DNA from: an uncultured Actinomycetes bacterium
GTDB taxonomy: Bacteria > Actinomycetota > Actinomycetes > Nanopelagicales > Nanopelagicaceae
NCBI GenBank assembly: GCA_903921405.1
Contig: CAIXPV010000022.1
Coordinates: 1 to 5,240 of the forward strand
DNA length: 5,240 nucleotides
Direction: 5' to 3'
A program made the position numbers and the translations under genes. This document shows, one piece after another, positions 1 to 5,240 of the stretch. Under the pieces are notes generated by a model. The model was not told where the DNA came from, did not search any database, and worked only from the letters and a program-made list of their open reading frames with translations. Position 1 is the stretch's first letter, and the number at the start of each line of letters is the position of its first letter.

Positions 1-1442
1 AACTTCTGAATCTCTTTACCCAGCAGACCAATTGCTCGCCCACCATCTTTAACGATTTTACGAAAGAAGAAATCTAAGCCTTGAATTGCAGTTGTACCTT
101 CATACAAGGTATCGATTTTGGCATCGCGGACATATTGCTCTAGTGGCCAATCTTGTGTAAATCCAGAGCCACCAAATGTTTGTAGTGATTCAGTGCCCAG
201 AAGTGTCCATGATTTTTCAGATCCATATCCCTTAACTACCGGAAGCATTAAATCATTACGCGCAATCATGTCGGCAAGACGATCGGCATCGCCAGCTTTT
301 TCTGCGAGCTCAACTTCATCTTGCAAAGAGGCGGTATAAAGGACTAGTGCACGCATGCCTTCTGCATAGGACTTTTGGACCATCAACGAACGGCGCACAT
401 CGGGGTGATGAATAATCGTCACACGTGGGCTGGCCTTATCGTTCATGACTTTCATGTCGCCGCCTTGAACGCGAACCTTTGAATATGCTAAAGCTTGAAG
501 GTAACCGGCAGAAAGCGTTGCAATCGCCTTGGTACCAACCATCATTCGCGCAAACTCAATAACTTTAAACATTTGTGCAATACCTTCGTGCACATCACCA
601 AGTAAATAACCAACCGCAGGCTCGTTTTCCCCTAAATTCATTTCGCAGGTTGATGAAACGTTCAGACCCATCTTGTGTTCTACGTTGGTTACATACACTC
701 CATTGCGCTTACCAAGATCACCAGTTGTTCGATCAAACATAAACTTGGGAATCAAAAACAGAGACAAACCCTTAGTACCAGGTCCGCCACCTTCGCGACG
801 AGCTAAAACAAAGTGCATAATATTTTCATAAAGATCGGCATCACCGGAAGTAATAAATCTCTTTGTGCCTGTGATGTGCCAGGTTCCATCGGCTTGCTGT
901 ACAGCTTTACTACGCCCAGCACCAACATCGGATCCAGCATCTGGTTCAGTCAACTGCATCGTTGCGCCCCAGTGACGATCAACCATCAACTTGGCCATGT
1001 GCTTTTGTTCAGTAGTACCTAAGACGTAAGCAACTTGTGCGAAGGCATAACCCGATGCATAAATATGGATGGCAGGGTTTGAACCCAACACCATTTCGGC
1101 AATTGCCCAACGAACCGATGGAGGAATCTTCATTCCACCAAGATCAACAGGAGCATCAAGGCGCCACCATTCACCATTGACGTATGCGTCATATGATTTC
1201 TTAAAGCTTGCAGGAACTGTTACGTCACCGGTTGATTTATCAAACGTAGTTCCAAGGCGATCGCCCTCAACGAAAGATTCCGCGAGATCGTTTTCACACA
1301 AACGTTTCATCTCTTCGAGCATGCCCATTGCTGTATCGCGATCAACATCTGAGTACAACGAAGTACCCATTACTTTGTCGCGCCCCAAAAGGTCGAAGAG
1401 GCAGAATTCAATGTCGCGCAGGTTGGCTGTGTAATGGCTCAT
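1..1442 (-). CDS. fadE5: FadE5-like acyl-CoA dehydrogenase (3' end outside window)
   Basis: FAD-dependent flavoenzyme that introduces the trans-2,3 double bond into acyl-CoA, the first step of fatty-acid beta-oxidation in the cytoplasm. The frame is open from ATG at 1442-1440 to the window edge, giving 480 residues of a protein that is about 610 long in the family. The start MSHYTANLRD and the internal MVGTKAIATLS and HHPDVRRSLM match what I remember of mycobacterial FadE5. Seen: the flavin/substrate motif LTEPDAGSD (about residues 164-172), FITSGD (196-201), and KIDTLYEGTTAIQ with the likely catalytic base Glu448. By family layout these follow a short acyl-CoA dehydrogenase N-terminal extension, the N-terminal helical domain, the middle beta domain and the C-terminal helical domain. 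The extra C-terminal domain of this subfamily is mostly cut off. No Shine-Dalgarno sequence precedes the ATG. The gene is divergent from dcd. The chain-length range cannot be read from sequence; the related DmdC-type enzymes are the main alternative. Confidence 0.93.
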   Translation of the reverse strand, partial: MSHYTANLRDIEFCLFDLLGRDKVMGTSLYSDVDRDTAMGMLEEMKRLCENDLAESFVEGDRLGTTFDKSTGDVTVPASFKKSYDAYVNGEWWRLDAPVDLGGMKIPPSVRWAIAEMVLGSNPAIHIYASGYAFAQVAYVLGTTEQKHMAKLMVDRHWGATMQLTEPDAGSDVGAGRSKAVQQADGTWHITGTKRFITSGDADLYENIMHFVLARREGGGPGTKGLSLFLIPKFMFDRTTGDLGKRNGVYVTNVEHKMGLNVSSTCEMNLGENEPAVGYLLGDVHEGIAQMFKVIEFARMMVGTKAIATLSAGYLQALAYSKVRVQGGDMKVMNDKASPRVTIIHHPDVRRSLMVQKSYAEGMRALVLYTASLQDEVELAEKAGDADRLADMIARNDLMLPVVKGYGSEKSWTLLGTESLQTFGGSGFTQDWPLEQYVRDAKIDTLYEGTTAIQGLDFFFRKIVKDGGRAIGLLGKEIQK

Positions 1443-1448
1443 GGGGTG

Positions 1449-1477
1449 ATTTTGCTACTCGCCAGTAACTTATGCAA
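1449..1477 (-). promoter_or_regulatory. Candidate leaderless promoter of the acyl-CoA dehydrogenase gene
   Basis: On the minus strand a -35-like TTGCAT (1477-1472) is followed after exactly 17 bp by a -10-like CAAAAT (1454-1449). The -10 box ends 6 bases before the ATG at 1442, so initiation at the usual distance would fall on or next to the A of the start codon. This agrees with the lack of a Shine-Dalgarno sequence before the gene. The match is by eye, with the -10 at 4 of 6 consensus positions. Leaderless mRNAs are common in Actinobacteria, which makes the reading plausible but unproven. Confidence 0.4.
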
Positions 1478-1500
1478 GCCTGCCCCGCTAACGCGCCATA

Positions 1501-1519
1501 AAAGGATAGGGTTCTGCGC
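1501..1519 (+). promoter_or_regulatory. Purine-rich dcd start region: Shine-Dalgarno or leaderless -10 box
   Basis: The stretch AAAGGATAGGG (1501-1511) ends 8 bases before the GTG start and could serve as a ribosome binding site, which supports that start. It also holds TAGGGT (1507-1512), which fits the actinobacterial TANNNT -10 pattern and lies 7 bases before the GTG. That would put transcription initiation at the start codon itself. No convincing -35 box is seen at the expected distance. The two readings exclude each other in practice and sequence alone does not decide between them. Confidence 0.4.
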
Positions 1520-2098
1520 GTGCTACTAAGTGATCGCGATATTCGCGCCGAAATCGCCGCTGGCCGAGTCGGCTGTGAGCCCTTCCATGAAGCGATGATT
1601 CAGCCATCATCGGTGGATGTGCGCCTGGATAAGTTCTTCCGAGTCTTTGAAAACCATAAGTACAGCGTGATCGATCCATCGATTGAACAGCCAGAACTCA
1701 CACGCGAAGTTATCACTGAAGGCGATGAGCCATTTATCTTGCACCCAGGCGAATTTGTTTTAGCTAGTACGTATGAAGTGATTACTCTTCCCGACGACAT
1801 TGCCGGGCGCTTAGAAGGTAAGTCATCCCTTGGCCGTCTCGGTTTACTCACGCACTCCACTGCCGGTTTTATTGATCCAGGCTTTAGCGGACATATCACT
1901 CTTGAACTCTCAAATGTTGCCAATCTGCCAGTGAAGTTATTTCCGGGCATGAAGATTGGTCAACTCTGTCTCATTAAACTCTCATCCCCTGCCGAGCATC
2001 CATATGGCAGCGAAAAGTATGGCTCTAGATACCAGGGACAGCGCGGGCCAACAGCTAGCCGCTCGTTCCTCAACTTCCACAAATCGCCAATTAAATAA
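1520..2098 (+). CDS. dcd: dCTP deaminase, probably bifunctional (dUMP-forming)
   Basis: Cytoplasmic, homotrimeric enzyme of the dCTP deaminase/dUTPase superfamily. It supplies dUMP for thymidylate synthesis and, in the bifunctional type, converts dCTP to dUMP without releasing dUTP. The protein has 192 residues, about the family length (roughly 190). It starts MLLSDRDIRAEI and has QPSSVDVRLD (28-37), GRLEGKSSLGRLG (96-108, with the phosphate-binding Ser102 and Arg106), HSTAGFIDPGFSG (112-124) and ITLELSN (126-132), where Glu129 is the expected catalytic glutamate. The tail has YGSRYQGQRGPTASRS (167-182), which closes over the nucleotide. Small Thr114-Ala115 residues next to the active site resemble the bifunctional Mycobacterium enzyme rather than the E. 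coli deaminase (Thr-Ala-His). GTG is chosen as start because it gives the conserved MLLSDRD N-terminus and is preceded by a purine-rich stretch. The gene is divergent from the acyl-CoA dehydrogenase and 58 bp ahead of lemA. Confidence 0.96.
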   Translation: MLLSDRDIRAEIAAGRVGCEPFHEAMIQPSSVDVRLDKFFRVFENHKYSVIDPSIEQPELTREVITEGDEPFILHPGEFVLASTYEVITLPDDIAGRLEGKSSLGRLGLLTHSTAGFIDPGFSGHITLELSNVANLPVKLFPGMKIGQLCLIKLSSPAEHPYGSEKYGSRYQGQRGPTASRSFLNFHKSPIK

Positions 2099-2112
2099 CA
2101 GGCGTGGTTCAG

Positions 2113-2128
2113 TAATTCTCAGGAATTA
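2113..2128. repeat. Small perfect inverted repeat between dcd and lemA
   Basis: TAATTC (2113-2118) and GAATTA (2123-2128) are exact reverse complements separated by TCAG. In RNA the stem could gain a G-U and an A-U pair, reaching 8 bp. No run of T follows, so it does not look like an intrinsic terminator. It could be an operator half-site pair, a weak mRNA hairpin, or chance in an AT-rich gap. It lies just upstream of the possible lemA promoter. Confidence 0.3.
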
Positions 2129-2145
2129 TTCTGACTAAAAAGCGG

Positions 2146-2151
2146 TTTAAT
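2146..2151 (+). promoter_or_regulatory. Possible -10 box upstream of lemA
   Basis: TTTAAT matches TATAAT at 5 of 6 positions and ends 5 bases before the lemA ATG, so a transcript from it would be nearly leaderless. The substituted base is the usually conserved second A, and no good -35 hexamer stands at 16-18 bp upstream. The alternative is read-through from dcd. The AGG at 2153-2155 is too close to the ATG to act as a normal Shine-Dalgarno sequence. Confidence 0.22.
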
Positions 2152-2156
2152 TAGGT

Positions 2157-2708
2157 ATGAAAACAATCGTGGTCCTAGGCGTCATCGCACTTATCGCACT
2201 CTTTTTTGTTGCTCAATACAACCGCTTAATTCGACTAAACATCAGTGTCAATGAAGCATGGGCACAGATCGAAGTTCAATTAAAACGACGTGCAGATTTA
2301 ATTCCTAACCTGGTTGAAACCGTTAAGGGATATGCCAAGCACGAACAATCAACTTTCGACGCCGTTGTAGCAGCACGCGCAAAGGCAACTAGTGCATCAA
2401 CTGTTGCCGACGTTGCTGCAGCCGATGGAATGCTTACTCAAGCTCTGCGTGGTTTGTTAGCTGTTGCTGAGGCCTATCCTGATCTAAAGGCATCCGCAAA
2501 CTTTTTGTCATTACAAGAAGAGCTATCAACGACTGAAAACAAAGTTGCATTTAGTCGCCAGTTCTATAACGACAATGTGCGCTCGCTCAATACGGCCGTA
2601 AAAACAGTGCCAACTAACTTCTTTGCGGGCTTTGCTAAAGTAACCGAGCGCCAATTTTATGAAATTGAAGATCCACAAGATCGTAACGCGCCAAAAGTTA
2701 CTTTTTAA
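2157..2708 (+). CDS. lemA: LemA family membrane protein
   Basis: LemA proteins are small, largely helical proteins anchored in the cytoplasmic membrane by one N-terminal segment. Their biochemical role is not settled. The 183 residues are the usual family length. A single hydrophobic helix spans about residues 3-19 with no lipoprotein cysteine, followed by long amphipathic helices. Family signatures seen are QLKRRADLIPNLVETVKGYA (41-60), AYPDLKA (106-112), NFLSLQEELSTTEN (115-128) and FYNDNVRSLNT (136-146). The ATG at 2157 puts the membrane segment at the very N-terminus, as expected. The gene lies 5 nt upstream of htpX, a pairing found in many bacteria and suggesting a shared role in envelope protein quality control. 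No normally spaced ribosome binding site is visible. There is no sign of truncation. Confidence 0.95.
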   Translation: MKTIVVLGVIALIALFFVAQYNRLIRLNISVNEAWAQIEVQLKRRADLIPNLVETVKGYAKHEQSTFDAVVAARAKATSASTVADVAAADGMLTQALRGLLAVAEAYPDLKASANFLSLQEELSTTENKVAFSRQFYNDNVRSLNTAVKTVPTNFFAGFAKVTERQFYEIEDPQDRNAPKVTF

Positions 2709-2713
2709 TATCA

Positions 2714-3610
2714 ATGAACTTTAGAACACAGCAAGCAGCAAATAAGCGCAAAACTATCGGCCTATTGGTCGGTATGGGTGTTTTAGTCTGGCTAGTTGTC
2801 TTTGCAGCGATGACGTATTTCGGCACAAGTACTGCAGGCATTGTCCCAATTGCCGTTGGTATTGCCGTAATTTCTGTGTGGGGTTCCTACTATGGCGCCG
2901 ACAAATTAGTCATCACAATGACGGGTGCAAAGTTAATTCAAGAGTCAGATAACCCAAAACTATTTAACTTAATTCACGAAGTCACAATTGCAAGTGGGCT
3001 ACCAATACCTAAAGTTGCGATTGTTGTCGATAGCGCGCCCAATGCCTTTGCAACTGGCCGCAACCCAGAGCATGCCCTCATCGCCTTTACGACAGGGATT
3101 TTGGATGCCATGGATCGCGATCAACTGCAAGGCGTAATTGCTCACGAGTTAGCACACGTTGCCAATCGGGACACATTGGTTTCAGCTGTTGCTGCAACAA
3201 CAGCAGGTGCAATTGCGATTCTTAGCGATATGTTGACGCGCATGATGTGGTTTGGTGGCGGGCGCGATAGAGACCGCAATGGCGGTAATCCGATCGCACT
3301 AGTCTTTTCATTGCTGATCCTAATTTTGGCACCGCTTGCCGCGATGTTGCTGCGCTCTGCTATCTCACGCAAGCGCGAATCATTAGCCGATGCCACAGCC
3401 GTCGCATTTACTCGCAATCCTGCGGGTTTACGAAGTGCGCTAGAGGTTTTAGCTGCGGATTCAACAGTTGTTCATCAAAAATCAACATCTGTTGCACATA
3501 TTTGGATCGAGTCTCCATTGGATGGAAAATCTGTCTCAAAGCTATTTTCAACGCACCCTCCGATTGCCGAGCGCATCGCCGTTCTAAAAGCTATGGAGTC
3601 CCTGAACTAA
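2714..3610 (+). CDS. htpX: HtpX-like membrane zinc metalloprotease (M48 family)
   Basis: Integral membrane endopeptidase that degrades misfolded or damaged membrane proteins, with its active site on the cytoplasmic side in characterised homologues. The 298 residues are typical. Hydrophobic segments lie at about 17-35, 42-58, 154-172 and 194-213. The zinc site is HELAH (144-148), giving His144, His148 and catalytic Glu145. The third ligand is Glu222 in SRKRESLADA (218-227). Upstream, the substrate-groove strand reads NAFATGRNPEHALIAFTTGIL (from about residue 110), and the C-terminus carries STHPPIAERI (279-288). A Gly/Arg/Asp-rich loop (181-191) separates the third and fourth membrane segments. 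The start is 5 nt after the lemA stop with no recognisable Shine-Dalgarno sequence, so translation is probably coupled to lemA. The stop codon overlaps that of the convergent kinase gene. Confidence 0.95.
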   Translation: MNFRTQQAANKRKTIGLLVGMGVLVWLVVFAAMTYFGTSTAGIVPIAVGIAVISVWGSYYGADKLVITMTGAKLIQESDNPKLFNLIHEVTIASGLPIPKVAIVVDSAPNAFATGRNPEHALIAFTTGILDAMDRDQLQGVIAHELAHVANRDTLVSAVAATTAGAIAILSDMLTRMMWFGGGRDRDRNGGNPIALVFSLLILILAPLAAMLLRSAISRKRESLADATAVAFTRNPAGLRSALEVLAADSTVVHQKSTSVAHIWIESPLDGKSVSKLFSTHPPIAERIAVLKAMESLN

Positions 3611-5088
3611 ACAGTTGGCGTACTGGGAAAGAAGAGCGTAAAAGTAGCGCCTTCACCTGGTTTTGATACAACACCGACTTTTCCACCATGGGCCTGCATC
3701 ACGGCATCGACGATTGAAAGTCCAAGACCGCTGCCTTCGCTGCTATTGCGTTGGCGCGATGGATCAGCACGGAAAAAGCGTTCAAAGATTTTCTTTTGAT
3801 CCTTTTCACTCAAGCCGGGACCGTTATCGGCAACAGTGACATAAATTCCATCATCTTCTGCATGCGCAACAACTGTTATCGCAGTACCGGCAGGCGTATG
3901 TGCGCGCGCGTTAGCGAGCAAGTTGGTAAAGACTTGGTAGATACGATCAGAATCACCAAGTGTGTATAGCTCTTTAGGCATTGTCACAGTTATTGGATGA
4001 TCAGGTCCTGCCGCTGTGGCAGATGCAACGGTCTCCTCAATCACATGTGTTAGATCTACCGGCTTTAGCTCCATTTGTCGTGATTGATCTAAACGGGCTA
4101 GCAGCAACAAATCTTCAACGAGTGCACCCATGCGAATCGATTCCTTCTCAATTCTGCCAATGAGCTCTTTAGTTTTTTCACCGTCAGGGACTGCGCCTTG
4201 TCGGTGGAGTTCGGCAAATCCTCGTATAGCCGTCAGCGGCGTGCGCAACTCGTGACTGGCATCGGCGACAAAACGACGAAGCTTATCTTCGCTCTCGGTG
4301 CGAACCGCAAAGGAGTCTTCAATGCGCCCGAGCATTGTGTTGAGCGAGGTACTTAAACGACCGACCTCTGTATTAGGTTCAAAATTTTCAAGACGGGCAG
4401 ATAGATCCCCACCTGCAATCTTCTGTGCCGTAACTTCAACTGCTTCTAGTGGCTTCATACTGAGCTTGATTACTTGTCGCGCAGCAAAACCAATAAGTAA
4501 TAAGACAATGAAACCAATAAATAGAAACACACGACCAATGCGATGCGTTGTCCTATCAAAATCGGCTAATGACTGTGCAACAACAACACTTCCCATCGCT
4601 GAGGGAAGTACTTGCGTCACAACTCTAAAGTCATGACCAGGAGCTCTAATTGTGAATGGTTTATCACCAAAGGCGGCTACTTGACTAGGCAGTAATCCGG
4701 TTACAAAGTCAGTGACTTTATTGGCATTTAAGTCCCCACCAATGCCGCCAATCAAGTTACCAAATGGATCTAAAACTGTTACTGAGATGCTTGTTGGCAC
4801 GCGATTTAAAGGAGTCATTGGCGCTGCATTTGCACGACGCGGGGTTGCCTCATCAGATTCGGAGTGTTGAGGATTTGCTTCTTCATCATTAACGATTCCA
4901 GCTGCGTTTACGCGAGACGATGTTCCGCCGATAACACTCTTTAACTGATCATCGACTTGTCCTATTAGATAACTTTTTAGCGCGCCCTGTGCAACAAGAC
5001 CTGCTCCTGTAAAGCCGATTGCAGACAGGACGAGTACGCCTACCGTTAAACGGTTACGTAACGACCAGTCGCGAAGCGGCGAATTCAT
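3607..5088 (-). CDS. Two-component sensor histidine kinase (HAMP-HisKA-HATPase)
   Basis: Membrane receptor kinase that autophosphorylates on histidine and passes the phosphate to its partner regulator, most likely the gene just upstream (5091-5240). Membrane segments are at about residues 14-34 and 186-204. Between them lies an extracytoplasmic sensor of about 150 residues whose stretch 66-100 is rich in Glu, Asp, Asn and Pro and probably disordered. HAMP follows (about 205-258). The dimerisation domain carries DASHELRTPLT with phospho-acceptor His279 and Glu280/Thr283 of the ExxT phosphatase motif. The ATPase domain has the N box TNLLANARAHT (Asn389, Asn393), G1 DNGPG (421-425), F box FERFFR (435-440) and G2 GSGLGLSIV (452-460). 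All catalytic motifs are intact. The ATG lies 2 nt after the regulator stop, implying co-transcription and coupled translation. It resembles actinobacterial TrcS/TcrY/MprB-type kinases; the stimulus is unknown, so no symbol is given. Confidence 0.96.
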   Translation of the reverse strand: MNSPLRDWSLRNRLTVGVLVLSAIGFTGAGLVAQGALKSYLIGQVDDQLKSVIGGTSSRVNAAGIVNDEEANPQHSESDEATPRRANAAPMTPLNRVPTSISVTVLDPFGNLIGGIGGDLNANKVTDFVTGLLPSQVAAFGDKPFTIRAPGHDFRVVTQVLPSAMGSVVVAQSLADFDRTTHRIGRVFLFIGFIVLLLIGFAARQVIKLSMKPLEAVEVTAQKIAGGDLSARLENFEPNTEVGRLSTSLNTMLGRIEDSFAVRTESEDKLRRFVADASHELRTPLTAIRGFAELHRQGAVPDGEKTKELIGRIEKESIRMGALVEDLLLLARLDQSRQMELKPVDLTHVIEETVASATAAGPDHPITVTMPKELYTLGDSDRIYQVFTNLLANARAHTPAGTAITVVAHAEDDGIYVTVADNGPGLSEKDQKKIFERFFRADPSRQRNSSEGSGLGLSIVDAVMQAHGGKVGVVSKPGEGATFTLFFPSTPTV

Positions 5089-5090
5089 CT

Positions 5091-5240
5091 CTACTTAGAT
5101 GGTATTCGTAGCCGGTAACCTACTCCACGCACTGTATGAATTAGTGGTGGGTCATAACAATCAATTTTCTTACGAAGATATGAAACATATGTTTCAACGA
5201 TTCCAGCATCACCGCGGAAGTCGTACTGCCACACGTGATC
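5091..5240 (-). CDS. OmpR/PhoB-family response regulator, C-terminal end only
   Basis: The last 49 residues and TAG stop of a DNA-binding response regulator; the receiver domain and the start of the gene lie outside the window. The visible part begins DHVWQYDFRG, continues through GIVETYVSYLRKKID, which corresponds to the recognition helix of the winged helix-turn-helix domain, and ends with the wing hairpin LIHTVRGVGYRLR, a hallmark of the Trans_reg_C (OmpR/PhoB) domain. Full family members have about 220-240 residues. The stop is 2 nt before the sensor kinase ATG, so the two form one operon and presumably one signalling pair. The VETYVSYLRKKID helix resembles TrcR/TcrX-type actinobacterial regulators as I remember them, but this fragment cannot settle orthology. 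Confidence 0.93.
   Translation of the reverse strand, partial: DHVWQYDFRGDAGIVETYVSYLRKKIDCYDPPLIHTVRGVGYRLRIPSK

Noticed and set aside
1069..1434. Plus-strand open frame of 121 codons inside the acyl-CoA dehydrogenase gene
   Set aside because: It lies antisense to a strongly conserved coding region, its product has a low-complexity Arg/Ser-rich composition without any recognisable family, and no ribosome binding site is evident. The smaller plus-strand frames at 118-339 and 813-1022 were rejected for the same reason.
1456..1467. TACT-CGCC-AGTA dyad between the candidate -35 and -10 boxes of the acyl-CoA dehydrogenase gene
   Set aside because: Arms of only 4 bp are expected often by chance.
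1600..1950. Minus-strand open frame of 116 codons within dcd
   Set aside because: It is fully antisense to the conserved dCTP deaminase and its product matches nothing I recognise.
2113..2128. Intrinsic terminator of dcd
   Set aside because: The stem is short and AT-rich and is not followed by a T-run, so it is listed only as an inverted repeat.
3142..3417. Minus-strand open frame of 91 codons antisense to htpX
   Set aside because: It mirrors the conserved HEXXH and third-ligand region of htpX and shows no independent coding signal.
4298..4636. Plus-strand open frame of 112 codons antisense to the sensor kinase
   Set aside because: It overlaps the conserved HAMP and HisKA coding region, and its Ser/Thr/Arg-rich product has no recognisable domain. 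The frames at 3751-3969 and 3981-4163 are shadows too.
1..5240. CRISPR array, tRNA/rRNA gene, insertion sequence, phage or toxin-antitoxin module
   Set aside because: The window is almost fully occupied by recognisable housekeeping genes with gaps of at most 77 bp. No repeated units, cloverleaf or transposase-like frame was seen.

Overview
The window reads as ordinary chromosome of a low-GC actinobacterium. By eye the GC content is mid-to-high 40s. The actinobacterial signs are a FadE5-type acyl-CoA dehydrogenase and a dCTP deaminase, both resembling their mycobacterial counterparts as I remember them, plus an OmpR-family regulator followed by a HAMP/HisKA kinase of a type common in Actinobacteria. 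Such moderate GC would suit small-genome aquatic actinobacteria (Nanopelagicales-like), but that placement is inference, not shown.

Layout, left to right. (1) 1-1442, minus strand: most of a fadE5-like acyl-CoA dehydrogenase gene whose 3' end lies outside the window. (2) 1443-1519: a 77-bp divergent intergenic region with candidate promoters for both flanking genes. (3) 1520-2098, plus: dcd, a probable bifunctional dCTP deaminase/dUTPase starting at GTG. (4) 2099-2156: a short gap with a small perfect inverted repeat and a possible -10 box. (5) 2157-3610, plus: lemA and htpX, 5 nt apart, a conserved pairing of a LemA membrane protein with an HtpX zinc membrane protease. (6) 3607-5240, minus: a two-component system transcribed towards htpX, with the C-terminal end of the response regulator (5091-5240) 2 nt upstream of a complete 493-residue sensor kinase. 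The htpX and kinase stop codons overlap within four bases.

The genes fall into separate roles: fatty-acid beta-oxidation (fadE5), pyrimidine deoxynucleotide supply (dcd), membrane protein quality control (lemA-htpX) and signal transduction. Coding density is very high and no gap exceeds 77 bp. I see no RNA gene, mobile element, CRISPR array or phage remnant, and no convincing undescribed system. The points most worth checking are the leaderless-like start architecture, the terminator-less convergent overlap of htpX and the kinase gene, and a possible regulatory link between the two-component system and lemA-htpX.
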